DNA from: Calliphora vicina
Lineage: Eukaryota; Arthropoda; Insecta; Diptera; Calliphoridae
Assembly: GCF_958450345.1 (NCBI RefSeq)
Contig: NC_088781.1
Coordinates: 58,234,315 to 58,298,314, forward strand
Direction: 5' to 3'
Length of the DNA stretch: 64,000 nucleotides
Made by a program: the position numbers and the translations under genes. The number at the start of each line of letters is the position of its first letter. Positions within the stretch are counted from its first letter, which is position 1. This document shows positions 48,345 to 58,439 of the stretch, piece after piece. The notes beneath the pieces are model-generated. The model saw only the letters and a program-made list of their open reading frames with translations. It was not told where the DNA came from and searched no databases.

Positions 48345-49194
48345 CTTTATTAACTTCATATTTTTTTTATTTTTTAATTTGTTATAATTATAATTTTTTA
48401 ATTATTTTTAATGAATTGTTTTTTAGTTTTAATATATATATATATAATATATATTTTCTTTATATAGTTCTTAATTTATTTCAAATTTAAGTGAAAAAAG
48501 TCAGTTCTCACTTTTTCCATTCGGTGACTATCGAAAAATCTTTTAAATTTAAAATGAAATTCCTCAGTCATTTTGTATAATTTTTTATTTATTTTTAATT
48601 AACAGTTTTTTAGTTTTAATAATAGTTCTGCTTTGTTGCTATTATTATATGGAGCATTAATATTCATAATTAGCAAAAAACAAAGATACCTGATTTTGCA
48701 TCTTTCAGCAAAAGATTTTTAATTCTATTTAATTTTAGGCACTTTTATAAATATTTTTTTCCTTTTTTACCAAATACTTATGTGTTCATGATTAAATTTT
48801 TTATATTTTAAAATTTTACGAGTTCTAATGTTTATGAATTTGAAATTTGTATCAGATTACATTTGAAAGCTTGTAATAAAAAACAACAAATTATTTGTAA
48901 CAAAATTTAAATTTTTTTCAGGAGTTTGTTATTAGTTTTTTGATAAAACTTTGTTTTATACAAATTTGGAAAATTAATTTAAAAAATATAAAAAAATAAT
49001 TTGTTCATATGAAATGTAATTTATATATATTACAAAATTCAATAGAAAATTTGGGCTTTCTATCTCTTTTGTTTATTTTCTATCCTTTTAAAAATATTGC
49101 CCCTTTTTAATGCCAAAATACCCTTTTTGTGCGACTTTTTTATCAAAAATCCCCTTTTTGTGCGACTTTCCAAAATTTTCCAACGGTAACGCTG
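48345..49194. other. 3' part of the 8.38-kb hAT
   Basis: AT-rich non-coding sequence downstream of the transposase, ending in sub-terminal CCCCTTTTTGTGCGACTTT repeats (49111 and 49151) and the terminal repeat. Confidence 0.6.
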
Positions 49195-49202
49195 ATCATA
49201 AC

Positions 49203-50589
49203 ACACACAACATTAAAAAAATTAACAGATGCATGGATGACATGGAAAATAATTTCAAGTCATTTAAATCATGTATGAGGCATTTTTTGTATGAGATGAT
49301 TTCAATTCATTTGTAGTATTTGTTGTGTGCAATAAGAAAAAATTTACTATAAAAATACAACTGGAATTTATATTTATATTATATAGGTAGTAGGTCAAAA
49401 TAAAAATACGAAAGTACACCAATAGGTTTTTGTTGTTGTTGTTTTGGAAAATTTTACAATATTTAGTAATATTACCTGTTATATTATTACTTAAAAAGGA
49501 ATTAAAAATGTAATGTTTTTCATATTACATATTTTAAATACTACCTGACTTAGGTACAACCGCTCGAATATTATTAACGGGACATTTAATAATTACATTG
49601 CTAAATAAAATAAAACTCCATGAACAAAGCCAATTGGCCTATTAGACGGTGTTTAATTAAAGAAAATTAAATTAATGTATAAATCCTTAACGGTGAAGTT
49701 TATAAAATATTTAATGATATTAAAGACAAACGTGTTTATTAAAATCTACGAAAATGTTCCAATGGAACAAATGCAAAAGTGTAGGGCATTTATTGCGTAA
49801 CTTCACAGAAATTTTTTCCTATTTTTTGTTTTCAAATAAAATCTAGGAGGCTTGAACAAAATTATTTAAATTGTCTGGTATATTTTTATGTTGTTCAAAA
49901 ATGTTTGAAATTTTTCTTGGAAAATATTTAATTTTTTTATGATTTTCAGCTATATAATGAGAAAATATGGGCTAAATTTACTGCATTTTTTGAATTTTAA
50001 TTATATTATTTACGTTTCAGACTTTTCGATACATTTAGAAATATTGGCCAATATTGGGATATTATACAAAAATATTTGAACTACATAATGCAATTTATTA
50101 TAAAATAGCAACAAATTTGTGTAAAAAAAGCAAAAATTTCCTTCATGTACAATTTTAAAATATTTATGAACATGTTCTTATTCTGAATGAAAAAATTTTG
50201 GAAAAAATTCTTGTTCGATTAATAATATTTATTAAAAAATTCATTCCAATTATGAATTTCTTTTTCCTGTGTTACACTTTATTATTTATATTTTTTAAAA
50301 ATCCTTATATTATTTGTTCTAAATATTTAAAAAAAAAATATAATGCTAAATAATAATAGTTCTCAGATTTTCACAGTTCAGCAGTTGTGTACAATTTCAT
50401 TCTGCTATGCAATTTTATTCTATCTAACAATGCGACACTTGTTAACATCAATTCAAGCTACCACACATAACAACAGCATCATCAATAGTTATAGACATGA
50501 CATGACACAACACGGTTTTCGCGTTGTGACACAACAAAACAAAGCATCAAATTTTGAAGTAAGACATTTTTCTACAAAATGTTGTCTTG
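49203..50589. other. Inside outer hAT, no gene recognised
   Basis: AT-rich. The open frame starting at 50343 runs into the MITE at 50598 and has no recognisable domain, so it is not called as a gene. Confidence 0.4.
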
Positions 50590-50597
50590 TGCAGGCC

Positions 50598-50891
50598 CAA
50601 GGCGAATTCATACAAGGTGGTGTCAGTTCTACAAAAACAACGATTGGTCTTAACAAATGTCAAAGAAACAAATTGAAAAATTAAACAAATAAGTATTTAA
50701 ACTTAATATAGTGTAGATAATTCAATAGTGAGGGCTTTACTTATTTATGTAAACAATAAATATTTTGTTAATAAGCTTAGAATATGTAGATATTTAAACA
50801 TAAAAACAAGCTTTGACAGTTGTTAGAACCAAAAAGCGAAAAAAAAATTATCAGCTGTTTGACTGACTCCACCTTGTATAAATTCGCCTTG
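50598..50891. mobile_element. 294-base MITE, CAAGGCGAATTC ends
   Basis: 29-base inverted ends beginning CAAGGCGAATTCATACAAGG and ending CCTTGTATAAATTCGCCTTG. The target duplication TGCAGGCC is exact at 50590-50597 and 50892-50899. Non-coding. Confidence 0.88.
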
Positions 50892-50914
50892 TGCAGGCCT
50901 TTAATAGTTATATA

Positions 50915-52163
50915 CAGTGTTGCCAGGAGCTGGCGAAAAAAGAAGCTATATTGGCTTCAAAAAAAAGGCCAGAAAAAGCTAAACCGCTTTAGAAAAAAAG
51001 CCAAAAAAAGCTAAAATATTATAAATTAAGAATTTTGGTTTATATTTATTTTTAAATAAAAAATTAGAAAATATGTTCATAAAATTCATCTGCTTTACTT
51101 AAAGGAAGTACTAAAAAGTTAAATACTAGATTAACCATGTCAGAAAATGGACATTGTTGGTTCTATATTTGTCCATTTGTAGTTTAATATATTCTGCCCC
51201 TGAGCCTTAAGCTTCGTAATTTTATTAGCACTTTAATTTTTCACTATCAATATGACATAATATATTTTTTTAGGTTTTACTACTTTATTATCAACGGGAA
51301 AATAATTGATTTTGCGTAGAGTTTTCATATGGTAATCTTTGTCGCAATTGCTCAATTAGTTTAATTTGTCGTATTATTTTTGTCATAATCTTCACTAATT
51401 AAAACGTTCTTTATTTTATCTCTCATTCATCAAACTAGTATGAAAAATGTGTCAAAAACATTAAACAATTTTCAATTGGCGACGATAATGGATCAAAATC
51501 CTTGAATTTTAAATCAGAAAACAGCAAATGATTTATTTACTTTTTGTACTTTGTGCAATACTGGTTTTAAAAAAAGATGGTACGCCAAATTATAATCAGT
51601 GTATTAATTACTTAAAAGTTTGGCTTTTTAGAATTGCTGGTTTGACGAAATTAAAACAAAATGGGTTTTAACTCGAAGCATAGATCCACAAGACGTTTAA
51701 CGGCTATTGATCGCCATCGAGTATCACAAGCCTTCAAGAGTTTGTGGGGCTCTTGTCCATTATATAATGATGAATATAATGTGTAATAACAATTTTGTCT
51801 TGAAAGAGAATTTGCTAGACATTTAAGCTTTCAGATATAAAATACTCTATTTCATTTTGAACCACTTGATATTGGCAATTGTTATTTGTTCTTTTAATAC
51901 TGCACAATTCTTGAGTATGTTGAAAAGCTAAATGAAAATCAGTAATGAATTAAAATGAAAATGGTTCACAAATATAAATTTAGCCTTTTTATTTACTCTT
52001 TAGTCTCGAAATTTTTAGCCTTTTTTAATTTTAATAAAAAAAGGCTATTTTGAAATTAATAAAAGGCTAGAAAAAAGCCACGAAGCTAAAACCAAAATTT
52101 CGAGGCTAAAGAGTAAATAAAAAGGCTAAATTTAGCCTCAAAAAGGCTAAACTGGCAACACTG
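50915..52163. mobile_element. Non-autonomous hAT, CAGTGTTGCCAG ends
   Basis: Ends CAGTGTTGCCAG and CTGGCAACACTG; the target duplication GTTATATA is exact at 50907-50914 and 52164-52171. Sub-terminal GGCTAAA/TTTAGCC motifs are repeated at both ends. 1249 bases, no intact gene. Confidence 0.92.
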
Positions 52164-52235
52164 GTTATATAGTTTCCTATATACAGGCTTTCAAGGTCAG
52201 TGATTTGATGTAAATAAAAGATTATTTATATCATT

Positions 52236-52291
52236 TTCAATATAATCCGACGTTTCGTTGGTATTATTTCCAACTTCTTCAGGGATTGAAT
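52236..52291 (-). ncRNA. Hammerhead-ribozyme-like motif, Penelope-type
   Basis: Minus strand reads CCCTGAAGAAGTTGG, then an eight-base loop, then CCAACGAAACGTCGG. This has the hammerhead core CUGANGA, a 5-bp stem II (GTTGG/CCAAC, with one extra A before it), GAAA, a minimal stem III and the GUC cleavage triplet. Flanking TTCAATCC and GGATT...GAA can form stem I with a bulge. Type I hammerheads with almost no stem III are known from Penelope-like retroelements. No reverse transcriptase is seen nearby, so this would be an orphan terminal copy. Confidence 0.5.
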
Positions 52292-52732
52292 TTTATTTTA
52301 ATACATAATCTTTTTTGTCGAGTCTACATCATTTATAAAATATATCACAGTTTTTTGTATAAGTGGACAACACAAAACTTAAAAATATTAAAATAAATGT
52401 ATGCAAAAATAAATAAAATATCACAGTAAATTTGTCTTATTCGATCACAGTTGTTGTTATTGTTAGTTATTGTTAGCTTGTAAACCGTTTTTAAAACCAA
52501 ACATTACATGTGCTCCGTTGTACGATTGGCATTGGAATATATTTTTAACTTTTTGGGTTCCAAAAACCCCATGATTAATGTTCTAGGGCACTGGAATCTC
52601 TTAACGGAACAATCTACAAATCCAAAAAAATCTTTCTGCGACTTTCCAAATTTTAATCTGGGGTGGGCAGATGCGAGTCTGGGGTGGTTTTTCGCACCCC
52701 AGCCCCCACCTATCTACGCCAGTGGTACTACT

Positions 52733-53164
52733 TTATGTGTCACAGCATGTAAAAAGGATAATTTCATCATGAACATAGATTTTCTTAATCTACTCTAAAA
52801 ACCAAGAATTTTGTTGTATAATACTTAAATATTGATGAACGAGGAGTGTCAAATCGTTTTTCGTTTCTTTTTTAGGCAAAATGCCTTTTTTCACTAACTC
52901 GAGCAGTGCTTAACAGATTTTAACATAATTTTTGCATTAGAAAGCTTATTAAATTTCCTAAATGTTTTTAAAGTAACATTGCCAGTTTGTTCGATGGGTT
53001 TTTATTCAAAGCATTACAAATTCAGATTTTCAAATACGAACTTATACATTTTTATTTTTTTCATTTTGCTTACCTTTTCTTATATGTATAAAAATTGAAC
53101 GAGGCAAAATTTGTATATTCTGTAAATAAAGCAGTATAATAGGAAATTTTAAGATAATTTCAAA
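52733..53164. other. Intergenic, no gene
   Basis: Sequence between the outer hAT and the hAT fragment. Nothing recognised. Confidence 0.4.
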
Positions 53165-53934
53165 TTATTCGATTTTCTCTTTTTTGAATAAAACCAATAA
53201 TTCGAATAAGAAATTTTAACTTCGATCACACTTTTAAAATTAATCGAATTATTCGAATAATTTAAATTTTTTTTTAAAAAGTAAAGAATGAAGTTTTGAT
53301 TTGATGTACGTTTCTTAATATTTTATTTTTAATGAAAAACACAAAACAACGTTAAAATTAACAATTCAAGTATTGATAATATTAAAAGACATTCGAAAAC
53401 AAAGTCCATCAATTAATTGTCATCAGAAGTATTCTACAAAACAATTGACTAGCAAACAATTAAGTTTCCGTTTTGGAGCTATGCTTTAAAAAATTTTAGC
53501 TACATAGTTGGACATGATCCTGAATTCAAGTTCAATATAGGCGTATTAAGAACTTTTTATGTCGTTCAAAAATTCGGGTTTTAAAATGAGTAATTAATTC
53601 TTTAGTAAATGAATTATTCACATTTTCTAAGCTCTATTAAGTGGTCTTAGGGAATTACACAAATCTGTCCTAAGGTTGATATTATTGTCAGTGAACGTGG
53701 CTAATTTGAAGTCAGACAGTGCATGATTGACTTTTTGCATAAATATTTAAAAAAATTTAAAACAATTAAAAAAATAAAATTTAATTTGGTTTAAATAAAA
53801 ATATTTTTATGTATAATTTGGTGATTTAAATTTATATGTGATTATTTATTCGTTTTATTCGATTATTCTACATAAAATTGTTCGAATTATTCGTTATTCG
53901 AAAATGGTAATTTTTAAATTGTTCGAATAATTAC
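53165..53934 (-). mobile_element. hAT fragment of the TAGGGTATTC family
   Basis: Reverse, internally deleted copy of 4365-5814: it shares the TTCGAATAATT ends and the phrase GGACATGATCCTGAATTCAA (near 53510), the complement of the region near 5420. Both terminal TAGGGTATTC motifs are missing. Confidence 0.72.
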
Positions 53935-55006
53935 ATTATGCAACAAATGAAGACTTTTGGAAAAACACAAGATCATGACAGTATAGGTTCGACTCTACTA
54001 CCAAAGGGTAGTAAAACCCTATACTCAGTTTGTCCATTTTGGTGACTGATTTTTTTTTATGGGCCCCCAAAGTTTCGGAAAATCAGTGGTGTCATCAGTT
54101 TTTGGTTAACAGCTAATTCAGACTTTGTGATACGGCTTAACTTTATATCACAATAATATAGCTAAGAGTCCGCCAAATAAATTTTGTTAAAATTTGTTTC
54201 CAAAAAATAGATTTTTCGTGCACTTCTGTTGAAAAAATATAGGAAAAAAAACGTTTTTTTTTACTATTTTTAGAATAACTTCCAGGGACTCCTAATTTTT
54301 CAATAACAATATTTTGCAAGCTACGGTAAATCTGAATAACTCCTGTGAACATATCAATGCAATCCGAACATATATAGGCATTCTAAATAGCTGTCAAAAA
54401 GCACTTTGTAGCTTAAAAATTTTAGTTTTTTACTATTTTTTGACTCTAAAACAAAAATGTTTTGTTAAAAATGTATGTTGGATTGTATACTTCTCTATTG
54501 TGCTGGAATAACGAAGAATGGGCAAATTATTATCGGTATGATCCGGGCGCATCACTTTATCCAATCTTGATCACGCAAGACCGACTTGATGCTAGATATG
54601 AAAAAACATCAAAAATTTTGAAAGTGGGCAAGGTTTGTGGAGCTTCTGAAGAGTAAATATAAGCTTTTTATATCGGATATCGGTGGAAACCTTATGACTT
54701 GTAGATTGACATTTTAGTGAAATGAATAAATTTTGTGTGGACTATTTTACCTTAAAAACTAACTATATTATAAAATGGTGATTTTCCATCAAGAAAAATA
54801 AAAACTTTGAATTAATGTAAAATTTGAACAGTTACAGACATCACAATAGAATTTGGAAGTAATATAGATCTAAATGTTTTTAAGTCAATGGCATCACTAA
54901 TGTTGCCATTCTTTGTTTTCAAACATCGAAATTCCTAAAATGGGGAAAATGTGTTCCAAAAACTGAGTTTTTTTTAGAAAATAGCTCACTTTGACAATAT
55001 GATGAG

Positions 55007-56390
55007 CAGGGCAATCAAAAATATGCTCTAAAGAAAGTGTTTTATGCACATAAAAGCGAAAAATATGCTCTTAAAATATAAAAAATATACACTTCAAAAT
55101 AGTTGGATATTGTTTGATTTCAATATTTTATTAAAAATAATATAAGAAGTAAATAAAATATTGAGCTCATAAATTAAAATTGGTTAACATAGGATTAAAT
55201 TTCGATTTTAGTAACATTGGTACGACATGAAAATAGTTTGATTAAATTCATTTTATTATATTTTCAAACAAATTACTGTGTTAACTTAAGTATTCAAATT
55301 TTCAAACTAAATATTTGCTTTATATTTTCGTAGATTTTCCTAGACAATATCAAGCAATTGATCAATTCAATTTCAAACTATGTATTAGTTTAAAATTTAA
55401 ATTTTTTTTAGTTAACCATTTGGGAGAGGATATTAAGGATTTCTTAAAATGTTTCTATTCTACATAAAGCAGTGGATTTTGGAGCATTCATCATATATGA
55501 AGATTAACATCTAAATTTGACTTCAAAAATTTAAATAGAATTATCAATAGCCTGATTTCCTAATATCTGTGAGATTATCGAGGGATCTTAATATTCTGAA
55601 CATTTGCTGAAAAGTTGTTTAATTTTATATTAGTGGTAAACTGTTAATACCCAACCATAACTGTCTCAAAAAACCTTTAGGTTTTTTTTAAATATATATA
55701 TTTAAAAAAAAAACCTAAAAACCTAACTAAGCAGTGGTGTAGTGAGTACAACAACAGACTAGCAAACGGATGGTTGGTGGTTCGACTCTTGGCTGAGACT
55801 TATTTTTTTTTTATTTCTTGTTTGCAAATACAAAATTCTATAAATAACTCTACTAACAAACCAACCTTATTCCGGACAAAATATAAAGGATTACTTTTGG
55901 GACATCGCGAACAAAGATAATGACTTCTTACAGTAGAAAAATAAGAAGTCGAATCGTCAAATTCCCCTTATTTTTCGGCTTATTTGTAAGTAAAGTTTTT
56001 GCTGGGTATCTAAAATTTTGTTAAGAAGTTGCCCATTTATAAATTTTCTTTTAATTTTTACTATTTGTTAAATTTTGATATTTGTGTATGAACATATTTA
56101 ATTTAATTCAAATATATGGAAACTAAGAGCCATTTAGTCAATAAAATTATATTTAGAAAACAAAATAATGAAAGTAAAGAAAATATGCAGTTATGAGTTA
56201 AATATGCAAACATATGCTATAAAACGCAAAATATGCAAAAATATGCAGCAAAGAGCAAAATATGCAAAAATATGCACTAACAAATCGATGCCAAAATTCT
56301 TATAATTATCTGAAACGGATAAATAACTAACTCATATGTTTATACGACGCACAGCAAAAAATATGATATTGCATATTTTTGGTTGCCCTG
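55007..56390. mobile_element. Non-autonomous hAT, CAGGGCAA ends
   Basis: Starts CAGGGCAATCAAAAATATGC and ends GCATATTTTTGGTTGCCCTG. The target duplication ATGATGAG is exact at 54999-55006 and 56391-56398. A relative lies at 30580-30680. It contains a tRNA-like unit at 55729-55802. Confidence 0.92.
55729..55802 (+). other. tRNA-derived Pol III unit (tRNA-like, probably SINE or pseudo-tRNA)
   Basis: TGGTGTAGTGAG at about 55735 fits a Pol III A box and GGTTCGACTCT at about 55779 fits a B box, with tRNA-like spacing. The acceptor and T stems do not pair well, so it is not called a functional tRNA. T runs follow directly. Confidence 0.45.
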
Positions 56391-57566
56391 ATGATGAGCT
56401 TTTGAGGATCGGTGCTTTGCGTTTTTAGAATTTTTTACTCAAACCTAAAATTTTGTTTCAAAATTGGCCAAGTTTGGATAGGGCTGGTTGGTAGAATGTC
56501 GGCTTAAGTTAGTCAAGTTTTTGCATTAAGTTCTCTTTCCAGATCATGAAAAAATGTATATAGTCCCGAAGAAAATTTGTTTTTTATTAAAGAAAATATA
56601 TGGGGACTTTTTTGGGAAAAAACTTAAAAAACACACGCATACAAAGTTGAAATATATAAAAAGATGCTTCATTTTTGGATGTGTGTAACTTTTTATAGGG
56701 ACGAAATAATTGTTATCAGGTTTATTTTATTTTCTTTAGAATTTTATCGCAAATATAAGTCGTATATAAAAAACAAATATTGAACTTTCGTAGGCCCATC
56801 ATATATAAAATACAAAAAAAATATCGAGCAAAATTTAAAAAAAAAAATAAACTTAAATATCTCTTGAACTAAAAAAGATACCTACAGATAAAAGCATATT
56901 TTTGTAATAAATGGCTTTTTGGCGATTTTTTTTTAAATGTGTGACATTTAGGGTCCACTCACTGATCCCCATTCCGAACACCTCAGCCGAGTAAATAATA
57001 CAGCACAACATAGAAGTGTGGACTTGATCATACTATTTTAACAAAAAATCTTTGTTTTAGCGTAAAAAAATAGTAAAAACGAAAATTGTTAAGGTACAAA
57101 GTGATCTTTATGTGCTATTTAGAGTGACTAGACACGTTCAGAATGCATTGATATGTTCTCAAGAGTTGTTCAACTTTACCGTAGCTACAACTTTGCTAAA
57201 TATTGTTAGTGAAAAATTAGGAGACCCTGGAAGTTATTAGAAAAAAAGTAAAAAAAAAAATTTGTTCTTCCTATATTTTTTTAACAAAAGTGCACGAAAA
57301 AGCTATTTTTTGGAAAAAAAATTTTAACAAAATTTATTTGGCGAAATCTTAGCTATATTATTGGCATATAAAGTTAAGCCGTATCACAAAGTCTGAATTA
57401 GCTGTTAACCAAAAACTGATGACACCTTTTTTAGAGGCTCAACTGATTTTCGGAAACTTTGGGGGCCCATGAGTATAGGGTTTTACTACCCTTTGGTAGT
57501 AGTGTTGAACCTATGTATATAGTCATGATCGTGTGTTTTTTCACTGTTGCACTGTGTTATTAGTAA

Positions 57567-58022
57567 GAAAATAATCGAACTAATGTGGAGGCTTTGGTCA
57601 AATATGGGCCGATCCAGAAAAGACTTAGTGTTTTGATTTCTTTTAGCACGAAACTTATTTTGCTGAATTGTATGGATACATTTAATATTTTCAACAGCGT
57701 TAGTGCTTTTATCAGAAAAATTACGAATGTAAAATTTTATGGTATTATCTGCAATAAATAACAAAAAATATGAGAAAATTATAATTTTTTTTATATTGTC
57801 TCACATTTTGGTTGATAACTCTGGTTCTACTGTACCGATTTTGCTGAAGTCTGGCAATTTTGTTTGTGTATTTTGGCCTTTAGAGTGTTTTACACAGAAG
57901 GTCATAGCTCAATCGACTTAGAATTTCATAAGAATCAGTAATATATCTACTTTGTTGGGTCTTAGATTAACATTTCTCAGTGTTACACACGGAATGACAA
58001 ACTTATATATACCCTGCAATAC
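57567..58022 (-). repeat. D2-type dispersed repeat
   Basis: Reads in reverse like D2 copies, with GGTCAAATATGGGCCGATCC and the end TATATACCCTGCAAT. It lies upstream of TEP-B. No gene. Confidence 0.5.
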
Positions 58023-58365
58023 ATTAAATACAAATATTTTTTGTTCTAAACTTTTCTATTTTATAACAATCCATATTAAGGTTAGAAAATAATAAATAAA
58101 TAATGTACTTTTTATTACATTAGAAACTAATTGTAGATAGACTAAATATATTGTAAATCATTACGGTACGGCTAGCGAATCCAGTGTGATTTTAGCTAGT
58201 TTTTAATATTTTCTAATTGACGAGATTAGTTTACAAGATAAACATAGTTCCTATATAGGCATGAACTTGAACTACAAATGGCGTTGCTCTTATTTAAATG
58301 AGCAAATAAATCTAAAGCGACTTCATTAGTAAATCTATTTAGTTGCGAAACGGTCAAACATCAAC
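58023..58365 (+). promoter_or_regulatory. TEP-B upstream region
   Basis: Directly before the TEP-B start, free of recognised transposons. Seen: a GATA-type site AAGATAA at 58235-58241, a TATA-like TATTTAAAT at 58291-58299 and an initiator-like CTTCATTAG about 30 bases further on (58321). The role in transcription is inferred. Confidence 0.4.
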
Positions 58366-58439
58366 ATGATGCGATCATGCATCATTTTATTAAAACTGTT
58401 ATTGATTTGTAATTGCCTTGCATTTATTAAGTGTGAAGG
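58366..58439 (+). CDS. Tep: TEP-B exon 1: signal peptide
   Basis: 74 bases, phase 2 out, donor GTAAAA. Two consecutive ATGs (58366 and 58369) open it; the first gives the same length as TEP-A exon 1. Confidence 0.85.

Larger units (their letters stand above)
40815..49194 (+). mobile_element. hAT element with intact transposase (8.38 kb with nested insertions)
   Basis: Ends CAGCGTTACCGT and ACGGTAACGCTG. The target duplication ATCATAAC is exact at 40807-40814 and 49195-49202. Sub-terminal AAGTCGCA and GCCCCTTTTT motifs occur near both ends. It carries the transposase at 41276-43700. Two later insertions (44046-46138 and 46208-48338) account for over 4.2 kb, so the original element was about 4.1 kb. 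Confidence 0.93.
39347..52724 (-). mobile_element. Outer hAT shell (13.4 kb composite)
   Basis: Left end CATAAGCGTAGCTAG and right end CTATCTACGCCAGTG are inverted relatives of the common hAT terminus CAGTGGCGTAGCTAG. The 8-base flank GTACTACT is exact at 39339-39346 and 52725-52732. Sub-terminal CTGGGGTGGG blocks occur at both ends. The size comes from later insertions: MITE-like 40190-40745, hAT 40815-49194, MITE 50598-50891, hAT 50915-52163. A trace of its own transposase may survive at 39975-40184. Confidence 0.8.
53935..57556. mobile_element. Long foldback element Fb1, copy 2, with a nested hAT
   Basis: Opposite orientation to copy 1 at 830-3324. The right end GTTGCACTGTG is followed by TTA; the left end is worn. 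The stretch near 54120-54300 pairs with 57180-57420. Interrupted at 54999-56398 by the hAT MITE at 55007-56390. Confidence 0.7.

Noticed and set aside
50343..50684. 113-residue open frame
   Set aside because: Its 3' part is the terminal repeat of the MITE at 50598 and the 5' part has no recognisable domain or gene context.
54462..54656. Small open frame with the same residues as minus-strand 2496-2690
   Set aside because: The similarity comes from the two copies of foldback Fb1 in opposite orientation; no known protein pattern.
55729..55802. Functional tRNA gene
   Set aside because: A and B boxes are present but the acceptor and T stems do not pair properly, so only a tRNA-derived unit is reported.
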